NCBI GenBank assembly: GCA_964019695.1
Contig: OZ026516.1
Location: 100,440,368-100,504,367, forward strand
Reading direction: 5' to 3'
From: Loripinus fragilis
Taxonomy: Eukaryota > Mollusca > Bivalvia > Lucinida > Lucinidae
Length of the DNA: 64,000 nt
Notes under the pieces: model-generated
The model's input: the letters and a program-made list of their open reading frames with translations, nothing else
The model's database searches: none
What the model was told of the DNA's origin: nothing
Part shown: positions 1 through 11,503 of the stretch, piece by piece
How the letters are laid out: each line of letters opens with the position of its first letter
How positions within the stretch are numbered: position 1 is the first letter of the stretch
Position numbers and translations under genes: made by a program

Positions 1-3000
1 CCCCAGAGCAAACAAAAGTGTCAAAACACTGGACATGTCTCTCAGACTGAAGAAGGTGTGTCCAGGTTATAAGACCTATCAAATCACTGAGCTTAAAATG
101 CATTGGCTAATTCACTTGCATCTGTGTTAATATACCTGTAGAGGTGTGAAAGTGTGGTCATTCTGTTATCTGCTGCTATCAGTTATGTTAATAATTTTAC
201 CAGTGTCATTAATAACTGTTATTGTCTCAAAATGATGAAAAAAGACCCTGTTAGGCTGTATTGTTATTCTATTCTGCCCTTAATGATAATAAAAAGACTT
301 TATATTTTTAGGTGCCTGGACTGTAATGCAGAAGTCAGTGCTAAGGTGAAAAGTGCCCTTGGCAGGGATGTAACAGTATTTTTTTTCTTTTTTCAAAAAA
401 TATAACGTAAAACCTAACCTAATATCTCAATCCACCACTAAAACAGCCACTTAAAATTTTCAATACTCAGATTCATATTGACCAGTATTGACCACTTTTT
501 GGCATATTGACCAGGGCGGTTTTAACCGGTTAAAACCGCTGGTTAAAACCGGGGGTGGTTTCGACCGCCCAACCTTGAGACTAAGCATTAATGTTCTGAT
601 TGTTGAATGATGGGGGCTGCGCCCCCACACCCCTGTTTCTTTTTCAGGGCGGCTTTTCAATCAATTGCAGGCCGTGCTGTTCCAATTGTTTCGGATTCCA
701 ATATGGTAACAATGGCTAAAAATAATAGAACAGAATGCTCCCGGTAAACCAGAAACCACCCCTTTTTTGTGGTTTCTTTTGCCAGAAGAGTTCTTTGCCG
801 ACCTTATGAATAGTAGCAACCCCAGCTGTTTTTTTAAGTGTAAAATAATGCTTTTATTCAATACCCATCTAATGCAGCTTGTAAAAAGCTGCACAAAACA
901 GTTTAGATTTTGAAGATACCTTTACTAGAACCAAAGTTACAACAATTTTAATACCCGGAAAATCGTCATTTTCTGGAATTTTTCTGCTATACTGGATGCT
1001 GAATTTTAGTGTACCGCGACGGACCCGACGCGTCGCAGAATTTTAAAGAAATTGTTATAACTTTTTTATTTTTTAAGATATTTTATGAAACTTTCAGTAT
1101 ATATGTATTTTTTCCTGCCCAGTTCATTTTTTTATGTTGCTTTTGCTGTATCTCTTAAAACAAAGAAGCTATTCAATAATATATGAAGCACTTTTGTGTG
1201 TAATTTTTTTCTTCGTTCACACTGATGTAGGACAGATTTTAAAAATCATCTGTATATGGTATCAAAGTGTTATAATTTATGCAGAACATGTAAAGAAGCA
1301 TAAAAGTATATAAAAATGAATACTTTAAAACATTCATATACAGTGTTTGTCTTGTCTTTCACTCGTCTCTGTCCCATTTCACTACATATGAATTTGAATA
1401 AATTTAAGAGAACCTCTTGTTGGTTCTGATCAGAATAAGACGTGCAATAACTTAACTCCACATTAATGAAATATCTTGGATGGCTAAAAGCCCAATGAAA
1501 CAAATGAAGTTAAAATATTTCAAAAATTGGATTTATGTATGTCAAAAATAAGGAAAATAAATTGCCCTTCTCCAAAAATTATTTCTGGAACACTAACAGA
1601 AATTCGGCCGAATGTCAAACGGTTTGGATCCAGATGAGGAACGATGTTCTGTCGGTGCTACTGATCTTTTGATTTGTAAGTATGTTAAAACTGATCTTTG
1701 GATTTATATGTATGTATGTTAAAATACAGAAAATGAAATTGACTTTTACAAAAATACTTCTGGCCCAGTTCTGGAACAACGAGTATCAAACGGTCAAGGG
1801 ATTCAAATCAGGACCAACGTTCTGTAGGTCCTAGCTGATCTGGGTTCAAACCCAGGGGTTCAAACTGATCTTTGAATTCATATGTATGTAATGTAAAACT
1901 GATCTTTAAAGGTATATGTACATTGTATGTTTGTTCAAATATGGAAAATGAAATTGACTTTTTTGAAAAAAAAAATCATTGTGGAACACTATCAGCTAGA
2001 GCGTCAAATGGTTCAGGTGGAGATTCTGTTAGCCCTGATCTGGGTTCAAACTGATTTGGGTTCAAGCTGTTATCAGTAAAGGTTATCAAACAGACAACAA
2101 AAGTTGCCTCAAGCAAGAAAAGTGTTAATAAGACTTCTTTGTCATGTTTGAATTTCATACATATAGCATCACTTTGCTTGTATTCTATAAGTAGCAAATG
2201 TCTACAGAGATGATGCATATTCTGGGATGAAACCCTGTTTTAATACAAATTGTTTTTAAACCATTTACAGAATTGCCCAAGAATCTTCCATTGTGGGCTT
2301 TCATTGGGGTGACCCAGTCTTGTTGGGTATTTTTTTGGAAAAAAATGAAGAAGAAAAAGAAATTGATAGAATGTACGAATTCTGGTACTGTCCGAATATA
2401 GGTTACACATTTATATATGTCTGCCGATGGTCATTTCTGAAGTCTGTGAAAATGTCCAAATTTAGCTTGAATCATTATCAAATTGTATCAAATTCATAAC
2501 AGTCTTATACTTGAATGGCCAATTCATGATTTTCTGCAGCGATTTTGTGTTTTATTAATGCAGTGATAGGCAAAATAGACATTGCACTCTCCAAGCGAGA
2601 TCGGCTTCACAATGCGTTTTGGGGTACTGTGGGAAAATAGCAAAAAAACGGGAAAGATAAAAAAAAATGAGGGATATTTTTCATTTAAATATTAAATATA
2701 AGGGATAAATATCATTTCTGTAACACCTTTTGGGCATGGGGCAGTGTTCCCACAAAAAAATTTAAGTGTGGGTTTTTATACCCCCTGTGTATGAAATTTG
2801 AGGGTATGAAGTGAAATTTGAGGGTATGACTTGGAAATGAATTAAAACTAAAAACAACATCTCTGAATCACTGATTTAACAGAGAAAACTGTTAACACAT
2901 TACTTGCATTAACCTTTTTCACATTATTTGCTGATTCCTAGTCTGAAAATAGTCAATATTATATGCGAAACAGGCAATCAGAATCCCACTGAAGAAAATA

Positions 3001-5170
3001 TCAAAGGGGGTTAAGAACCGATACGAAATTCAAACGTATTTCGCCTCAAATAACGTACGGAGACGATTTTTCAGCTTTTTATTGCTGCTGGGGAGTTCGC
3101 CAGCGGGCTGGTTTTTACTCCCGATACTGGTTACCGCTATCGCGGCTGCTATCACGGTTTCTTAGCCTGATAGCGGGGTACCAGACCGCTTAGACAGTTG
3201 GCGCGCACTGTAAATCCTTTTGAAAATGTAACTAAAAACGACCAAAGCGTCATTTAAACTCGCAAACAAAACCAAGGTGACCATGTTTACATCAGAATGA
3301 ACAAAAAATGATGAAATCCTAGATTTTTTAGAAATAGAAACACGCGTGAATTCACGTTTTTGCCTCAAAATATATGCGCGATTTTTACCATTTCCACGTG
3401 ATTCACGCACAATTCTACGTGAATGGGAACACTGATGGGGCCAATTAGTTTCACTTAACTTTTGAGATAAACTTTGATAATTTATTGACCGGTAGCTAAA
3501 ATTCAAGATGGCGTCGGTTGTTTACAAGTCAGAATTGGGGATTTCCTTGAGGGTCATGACCTTTGAACCGCTGTGCGGGTCGGTAAATTAACTTGAAATA
3601 CCACAAAATATACATGGTTAGAAAGGGATTAAGATATAGAAAACGATCTTTTGTGCGCTTTGGTGATTTACCAAACAGTTTTCAACCAAATTTGCCTTGA
3701 CTTTCACTAAATATAACATAAGTTTGGGAGGTCGTAGCGACTAAGCGCACATACCATGGGATAGCCTGACATCTCATCTGATTGGTTATGCTATTTTTAA
3801 TTATGCAAATGACCATGCTTTTGTCGCATGCTAGTTCATTTGCATACACCGTCCTACTTTCGAGCCTAAAATACCCACCATTCATCTCAGGTGTTAATTA
3901 CCTACAATATCGATAATTACCTGTCAATTAAGTAATTATTGGAAATTCAATGACCACAAACAAGGTATCTTCTGAAAGCCCATTTTATTTTCAATTAATA
4001 CATGTAAACAATATTTGGAATATCAAAACAGTTTTTATGCAAAATGGATATAGACTGCAGTGGTATGGTATTTTCCCACCATTCTTAATCCGATATCTGG
4101 CGCAGCTGGGGTTGCTATGAATAGATGTAGCCGTGCTCGCATTAACGGCCAGGTTGTGCTTTATTTCATATAATACATACACAGACGAGAGGTAAATAGA
4201 TATATTGTACATAGACAGTAAACTATGGCACTTTTGCATTACCTTCCCGATTTAGAACGAAAACAATCGGGACGAATCCTAAAATAATAAAAAAGAAAAT
4301 CTGTTAGGGCGTAAAATAACAATCTAAAGAATATTCAATACGGGTATCGATTAAATTGGATAACCAGATAAGTATATTCTATGTTAGAACAAATAAAGGG
4401 GAGAAATACCTCAACGATTTACAAATTAAACGATTATTAAAAAGAATTTAATGTTTCCGGACATCGATGACGGCCATATTGGATAATGGATTATCGATTT
4501 GTCACACGGTTTTTGATTGGTTAAAAATCGTGGATGGGATAATGTTGGATGCGGGATTTAGGACGGTTACCCTAAATTACGTAAAAGACATATTTTCGCG
4601 TAAAGCAGTTATATTCAGGTATTAAGATCAACAAACATAATAATCATAAGAAAAGATATCGCATCAGTGCCATATCAATTAACGCGGCTAGAGCAGATAA
4701 AGGGTTCGTTCTTTTATTTTATTATATACCTGCGATGATATATATACACCATATACAACCCATTTTCCTACTGGAAGATACAAAATCTTGTATCAGGCTA
4801 CTAGCGTGAATTTTTCCGTATCACCATCCTCTATATTTTACCCATCACATCACATAAAACTAAATAACTGACAGCGAACTCGTAATCGAAATCACAATCT
4901 GAAAGATAACAATATTACTCGCTAAAACAACTTGTTTTTTGTATAAGAAAGGAATTTAACATGATAAATGCATTTTCCTCTGCCATAACATGTTTACACA
5001 ATGTGCCGTCATCAAAAGTTGGGCGCGACGCTACTTGCACAAAGTGACGCCATCAAAATTTGGCGTGACGTTATTTGCTACGGCATCAAAACGTGCGTCA
5101 CAATTTTGTTAAGTTTATTGCTAAAACTGAAGCATTTGTTGTTTTATGTAGGTATATAATAAAACATAAT
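1..5170. other. No recognised gene; diverged repeats
   Basis: No exon of the neighbouring phospholipase was found. A degenerate direct repeat of about 190-210 bases occurs three times between about 1590 and 2070, each copy containing TCAAACGGTTTGGATCCAG-like sequence and TTCTGT. This is a variant of the hairpin family found through the window. The block 3000-3900 is relatively CpG-rich but carries no recognisable coding sequence. Confidence 0.5.
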
Positions 5171-5183
5171 TTTTTTTAGTTAC

Positions 5184-5310
5184 TTGATCTGATGGGTCGG
5201 AGCACGTCTCTTGGCTGCGCCAGGAACTACTGGACCACACTCGTCTTCGTCTTGTGTGATCCTATCGTTCCTGGCGCAGCCACTTGACGTGATCCGACCC
5301 ATCAGATTAA
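5184..5310. repeat. Inverted repeat, ~42-bp imperfect arms
   Basis: CTTGATCTGATGGGTCGGA and CTGCGCCAGGAAC on the left are mirrored by GTTCCTGGCGCAG and TCCGACCCATCAGATTAAG on the right, separated by about 40 bases. No coding content. It could form a cruciform or be a MITE remnant. Confidence 0.75.
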
Positions 5311-5339
5311 GTTACTTAAGTAATAAAAAATAGTAAGTG

Positions 5340-6330
5340 AGTATGATCAGGAAATACCACAATCACAAACTGCAGACAAATAAAATCCATGGCATCGCGA
5401 GGAAGAGCCGCTCAACCATCACGAGACACCAGGAAGACAAATTATGCAAAGCAACCAACTCTCTCTTCTCCATCAAGATGATTGCAATACTAGAAGGGAC
5501 ATAAAGTAAGGTACAGCAAAACATAGAACAATTACAGACTCCCACAATGGGAGTAACAATAAATAAAAAGTCAACAACAACAGAACCACCGCCTGAGAAT
5601 GGACAGCAGCCTAAGCCACCGGGGGGGGGGGGGGGGGGGGGGGGGCTTAAATACATTTTACTGGTACCAAATCTTTGCCCTAGATTCTGCTGTTGTTGAA
5701 GTACAAGAAATGTTCAGCTGGCATGGAGACCATCTAACTAATGCAACGTATCATCATGGAGAAACACTCTAATCACATTAACACACCATAATGAAACAAA
5801 GAAAAGGGCTCATGACTCACAGATAGTCAGAGCTAAAGAAAACCTCAAGTTGAGCCAGGGTGGGTCCAGCTACAGATAAGCATCAGGCACCATCCCACCG
5901 ATAAAAGATTTACGTCAGAGCCATCATAGATTCTGAGGCCTGACCCACCGTCGTGCAAGAGGAAACCATAGCTATAAACCGTGATTGTTTTAAAAACTAG
6001 GCATGCAGACTGTCGCATGATATCCAAGTAAAATCCGACCCTTATATAACGTCTAACTATCTTTTTGAATTGAACACTAAAATTAGATTTTCCAACAATT
6101 TGTTTGAATTTATAAACTAAATCACCATAAAATATAGGCTCTGATATGCCTTGTTGCAGAAGAGTTTTTAACCCAATGTTGTATTGAACAATTAATTTTG
6201 AGTGCCTGTGGTAGAATTTAGAAAATGCTTTTCGAATTTTATGATATCTATAACCTTGTTTTAATAACTTAGCAGTTAAAAATAAATTTCTGTTGTTGAA
6301 GTCACCAACGTCATTCAATGTGTATATATC
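5340..6330 (-). mobile_element. Repetitive-element ORF fragment plus 3' region
   Basis: A minus-strand ORF (6318-5845, 157 residues) contains LTAKLLKQGYRYHKIRKAF, GISEPIFYGDLVYKFKQIVG and DIMRQSACLVFK. I recall very similar sequence as a high-copy, apparently retroelement-associated ORF in molluscs; the exact family is uncertain. The downstream 3' portion (about 5680-5340) recurs at 53160-53815 and 58230-58560, so it is a dispersed element. A 23-base G run interrupts the 3' portion at about 5623-5645. Confidence 0.6.
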
Positions 6331-6830
6331 ACAAGCTACATGGTCTTAAAATGTAGTACATATATCAACAAACCGAATGAAATATACAAACACAATCAAT
6401 CAATCAATTATTTTACATAAACAACAATTTCACCTTTTTCTGTGATGAAACTATCTCCAGGTAATTATTCTATGAATGAGTCTTATAAGACAGAATTGCA
6501 GCAGACAAATCTTACCGTTAAAGTAGAGGCCTTTAACTGCTCATATACGCATAGAAGGAACGTATAGATGAAAGTGCATGCCTAAATTTATGGTTTTAGC
6601 CCCACAAGGTGGCCATGTATTTGAAAACAGTTAAGACTTTATAATTTTCGAAATTTGCGATATTTACCAGACGCCTGTAGAACTTTTAAAGCCGTGAGAA
6701 CCCCAACTTTGTTAAAGGCAAAGACCAACCTGCGCACCAATTTGGTGTATGTATTTTTTTCTGCCAAGAGTCCCATAAGAGGACACATATTCAACTAAGG
6801 GAGGGACATATGTCTTGTATGCTGACTCTC

Positions 6831-9520
6831 TTAGTTTAGGGTTTTGGTCTGGATGTTGCGTTTAATGAATTTTAATTGATTAAAATTTTTGGTTTTCATT
6901 GTGATTTGGTTGATGTGCTTCGCCCACAACAAGTCACGCAAGATATTGACCCCCAAGTATTTAGCAGAATCAGTTTCTTTTAGGCCAACCCCATGGAGGG
7001 TGTAGTTGAACAGGATTGATTTTAGCTCACCTGATTTGTGATTGTTGGATGTCCAACGTCCATCATCAGTCGTGTGTTGTCCGTCGTCAACAATTACTTC
7101 ATATGACATCTCCTCCTAAACTACTGGCTGGATTTTGACCAAACTTGGTAGGAATGATCCTTATATGCTCTTCTTTACAAAATTGTTCAAAAGGTTCTGG
7201 TCCATTGCATATCTAGGTCACACAGGATAAAAATAGATTTTTTAGATGAAAGCTTTAAAAAAAATCTTCTCTGAAACCACAAGGCCTAGAGCTTTGATAT
7301 TTGGTATGTAGCATCACCTAGTATACCTTTACTAAGTTTGTTCAAATTATTTTCCTGGGACCAAAATTGGCCCGCCACTGGGGCACATGTTTTGCATAGG
7401 CTTATATAGGGAAAACGCGAAAAATCTTCTTGTCTGAAACCTTAGGGCCTAGAGCATTGATATTTGGTATGTAGACCTCTACCAAGTTTGTTCAAATTAT
7501 GCCCCAATTGGAATTGGATCCTGGCAAAAAATGGTCCCAGCGGGGGGGGGGGGGGGGGGGGGGGGTCACATGTTTAACATAGGCGGATAGGGAAAACATG
7601 AAAAAATCTTCTTGTTTGAAACCATAAGGCCTAGAGCCTTGATATTTGGTATGTAGCATCACCTAGTGGACTTCTACCAAGTTTGTTCAAATTATGCCCC
7701 TTGGGTCAATAATGGCACAGTCTAAGGGGTCCCATGTTTTACATAGGCTTATAGAGGGAATGCATGAAAAAATCTTCTTGTCTGTAACCATAAGGCCTAG
7801 AGCCTTGATATTTGGTATGTAGCCTCACCAAGTGGACCCCTACCAAGTTTGTTCAAATTATGCCCCTTGGGCCAATAGTGGCCCTGCCGCAGGAGTCACA
7901 TGTTTTACATAGGATTATAGAGGGAATACATGAACAAATCTTCTTGTCTGAAACTATTAGGCCTTATATAAGGCCTAGAGCCTTAATATTTGGTATGTAG
8001 CATAACCTAGTAGACCTATACTAAGTTTGTTCAAATTATGTCCCTGGGCCAAAAATGGCCCAACCCCAGGGGTCACATGTTTAACATAAACATGAAAAAA
8101 ATCTTTTTGTCTGAAACCATAATGACTATAGCCGTGATATTTGGTATGTATCATCACCTAGTGGACCTCTACCAAGTTTATTCAAATTATCCCCCTAGGG
8201 TCAAAAATGGCCCCGCCGCTGAGGGTCACATGTTTTACATAGGTTTATATCTATAGAGGAAAACATGGTAAAATCTTCTTGTTTGAAACCATTTCCTAGA
8301 GCCTTGATATTTGGTATGTAGCATGACCTAGTGGCCCTCTACCAAGTTTGTTCAAATTATGCCCTTGGGCCAAAATTGGCCGCACCCCAGGTGTCACCAG
8401 GGACATGGCCAGCTTTCAACAGATACCTATATGTAAGCTTAAAACAAAACTCAGGCGAGCGATTCGTGGCCTTTTGGCCCTCTTGTTTTTGTTTGTGATT
8501 CTGACCACCTCACACTTGTCGGGGTTCAACACCATTAACTACTCACTCTCCCAGGTTTCAAGTTTTGAAAGATCTGACTGAAGGGCCTGACAATCTGTCT
8601 GGTTTGAAACAGTAAGATACATTATGGTGTCGTCGGCGAAGAGCCTGATATTACTCTCTATCATGTCCGGCATATCATTAGTATGCAAAAGAAACAGACA
8701 GGGTCCGTACACAGAATCCTGTGGCACACCAAACATCACAGGGCAGGTGTCAGACTCACCACCTTCAAGCACAACTCGTTGGTTTCTGTTTGAAAGAAAG
8801 GATCCAATCCAGGTGATAACATCATTATTTATGCCGAAACTATGGAGCTTCAGCAAGAACCTTTTGTGATCTACCTTATCATAGGTGTGTCAGACATGCT
8901 CTGTACAAAATGAATTAGCTGGGTTTCACAACTGAAGTTTTTGCGGAAACCATGTTGGTTTGAATGAAGGAGTTGATATTTGTCTAGGTAGGCCATGATG
9001 TTTGAGTTTATGACATGCTCCATGACCTTACAACAGATACACGTGAGGGATATGGGGCGGAAGTTCTCCGCCTTCGTCTTTGCACTCTTTTTGTAAACTG
9101 GACCAACACTGGAATTTCGCCAGTCATCCAGTAAATACCCTCACGTAATTAACTGTTGTAAATGTCAGTGAGCATGGGTGCTACCTCACTGTGGAGTTCT
9201 TTCAGTATTCTGGAAATAAGGTTGTCTGGACCAGCAGCTTTACCTGGATTAAGCTTTGATAGTTGTTTTGATACTCCATTTATTGTAATATTTATGTTGG
9301 GCATGGTTTGGGATATGAGCTTGCGTGGAAGGAACAGTTCAGCTAGGGGTTTTTTCAGTTTATTGGGACTAATTTTGTAATGACAGACTGGAATTGGCCA
9401 TTCAAGATATTTGCCTTATCAGAAGCCTTTGTATATGTTGCACCATTTGATTTCAAAGAGGTGATTTCTTTACTATCTATTTTCTGCTGTTTGATAAGTA
9501 TTCAAAAACGTACTATATCT
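6831..9520 (-). mobile_element. Jockey/CR1-like LINE fragment (LINE 1), split by a tandem array
   Basis: Reverse-transcriptase sequence on the minus strand, decayed by stops and frameshifts. In order: LNPGKAAGPDNLISRILKEL (about 9250), GPCLFLLHTNDMPD and the catalytic LFADDT block (8856-8539), QSDLSKLETWESEW, LNPDKCEVVRITN (about 8510), a 1.45-kb insertion, then FNYTLHGVGLKETDSAKYLG and a RNIQTKTLN end (7020-6831). The 5' end runs into an N gap at 9521-9543. LINE 3 at 52.4-55.4 kb belongs to the same family (FTKLVP, FADDT/FLTDDT and LQSDL blocks shared). Confidence 0.85.
7023..8490. repeat. Tandem array of ~165-bp units inserted in LINE 1
   Basis: About seven diverged units recur, each with AAATCTTCTTGTCTGAAACC, TTGATATTTGGTATGTAGC, ACCAAGTTTGTTCAAATTAT and GGTCACATGTTTTACATAGG blocks. 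Unit starts are near 7263, 7425, 7605, 7770, 7936, 8098 and 8271. A poly(G) run of about 25 sits in one unit (7541-7565). The array interrupts the LINE reading frame between the CEVVRITN and SILFNYTLHG blocks, so it arrived as an insertion. Its right edge is GGCCTTTTGGCCCTCTTGTT. Confidence 0.88.
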
Positions 9521-9543
9521 NNNNNNNNNNNNNNNNNNNNNNN
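9521..9543. other. Assembly gap (23 N)
   Basis: Run of 23 undetermined bases at the upstream edge of LINE 1. Sequence on the two sides does not obviously continue, so gap size may be arbitrary. Confidence 0.99.
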
Positions 9544-11366
9544 CTCCCCCTTTTCACATGTTCTAGAAAGCTTGAGGTCATGAGAAATAATTAAAATTAA
9601 AATAAAGAAGCTGTATGACGATAATAATAATTTAGCTTAATATAAGGGACTAAGGTTATTTTCAGAAAATTGGTCTAATGCTGAAAACTTCCAAGTGAGA
9701 TTATGAAAAATTGAGCATAAATTTAGTCCATGCATAAAACAAACTGTATGCTAAGTATTGAAAAGATTTCAATGTGGGAAGTATTTAGTAGCATATGTCC
9801 TTAAGTGTCCAAAACACATGTTCAGACTGATGATGAGAAAAAAATTTCACAATCTTACACCCCAAAATTTTGTCTCTATGGGGTTTGCCCAAGGGTAAAA
9901 CTCAAACCTATCTACTTAACTGCATACACTAGCTAGAATCTTTCTAATATTGTGTAGTGTGTATAGCTACAGTCAACCCTGTCTCAACCCTTTGTACACT
10001 AATGGATTCTCCCTTCTGGTTTGATAAATAAACTTGGGATAGTCAACTGTACATATCTAGGGGTGTCAGGTTATAATTTAAAAAAAAAAAAAATATTGTA
10101 TTCTTTTGTCTGAAGATCTTTTTTACATATACAAACAGTGGAGGACCTGATGAAATGCAGCATTATGCTGCATTTCATCTGGGTCTTCACTGTTTGCTGA
10201 AGTACTTGTTTAGGGGTTTCCTGAATACAAAGGGTTAACCAAGCATCTAAGGGATAAACTATGTGATTGTTTAAGGCAGGTGCTCACACAATACAGGTCA
10301 GCTACTATTGAAACTGATATTTTCGGATGATATATTGGCCTCTTCAACTCTTTTTCCACTATGTTGACTTTTTTCTCTGCTGGTCACCCTTTCAAACACT
10401 TAAGACCCAGATCAGGCCCAACAAAATGTCAGGCTTGATCTGGACCCATGCTGGATGGGATTGCCTAATTTTTTCTTTGAAAAAAAAATCAACAGACGAC
10501 TAAAAAGCATGCCAAATTATTTAGACAGCATGCTAAGAAATAGACAGGCAATTGCTTAATCATGAATGGAAATTCGAAATTCCCAAAATCCTGAACTTTT
10601 GAAACTCAAAGCATGCACACTAAATATTCAGACTTTTACGTTTAAATGGCCAATTGTCCTTAGTCCGACTGAAAATAAATCAGAGAAGCTAATATCATCT
10701 CCCGAATTCAGGATTTTGAGGTCAACTTTCTGTGGAAAGTTGGCCTCAAAACCCTGAATTCAGGAATGATCCTGAAAATTTTCACCCTTGCTTAATGAAG
10801 GTAGCCTTTAAGACAGGCTTCAAAGTATTCTTATTTCCAGACAGAAAATTACAGGCTGGTCTGCACCTTTGTTGTCTGTATACCACTAAATCAAAGTTCA
10901 TACAGGCAAGTTTGTGTAAAATTCAAGGACTTCTAAAAGAACTTCCTACAGTTTTCAAGGACTTAAAACTTATAAAAAAAATACTGTCAGATTTACATGT
11001 TAAAATTTTACTACGTAAATAATAGACTGCATTACTATAGATATTAGTCTTAGAAAATAAGTATAAAATTGTGGTGCCTTTATTTGGTGCAGCATATGCT
11101 GCACCAAATAAAGTCATCACAATTTTATATTGATTTAGGTCTCCAAAGACAGTGTTGAATCCTCCTGTAAATGGTAAAAACCAAGACCCAGTCAAGGCCT
11201 TTGAGTGTTTTTCAAGTACTTTTCAAGGCAAATTTAATTTTCAAGGACTTTTCAAGACAGTCCTGTATATTCAATACTTTTCAAGCCTGTGCAAACCCTG
11301 TAAATCAGATTTTCTTAGAACATGGTCAATATCTAACACATTTAATGCAACAAAAAAGGTTGTTAC
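9544..11366. other. No recognised exon; hairpin repeats
   Basis: Sequence downstream of the last visible phospholipase exon. It holds a hairpin at about 10130-10200 (GATGAAATGCAGCAT mirrored by ATGCTGCATTTCATC) and another at 11068-11130 (TTTATTTGGTGCAGCATATG mirrored). Nothing coding was found on either strand. Confidence 0.5.
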
Positions 11367-11503
11367 CATTAGGAGGTTTAATTTCTTCATATCTTTCATT
11401 ATTGCCTGTAGTTTTCACGGGTTTATCTAATGTGGGTTGATAACTTCGGAATAAATGAAGCTCAGCAGGGAATCTGTCAGCTAACACACCGGTCACTATA
11501 ACT
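11367..11503 (-). CDS. PLA2G6: PLA2G6-like exon 13 (last one visible)
   Basis: The correct acceptor is AATTTCAG at 11504-11505, not the nearer-looking TTTACAG at 11524, because only the former restores the frame [21 protein letters not shown] seen in the family. The donor is AATG|GTAACA after 11367, 137 bases, phase 2 in and 1 out. The exon ends in a non-conserved loop (EEIKPPN) just before the conserved LVWRAARSSGAAPTYF-type segment, which was not found further left. Confidence 0.93.

Noticed and set aside
313..380. Possible plus-strand exon after TATTTTTAG reading CLDCNAEVSAKVKSALGR
   Set aside because: Short, no recognisable family, no partner exon with confirmed phase.
2268..2400. Possible plus-strand exon after TTTACAG reading ELPKNLPLWAFIGVTQS, faintly like a neuralized-type domain
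   Set aside because: Only about 17 suggestive residues, then low-complexity Lys codons; no second exon or donor could be supported.
5363..5656. Minus-strand open frame beginning with a Pro run
   Set aside because: The Pro codons are the poly(G) tract read backwards; the rest is repeat 3' sequence without coding constraint.
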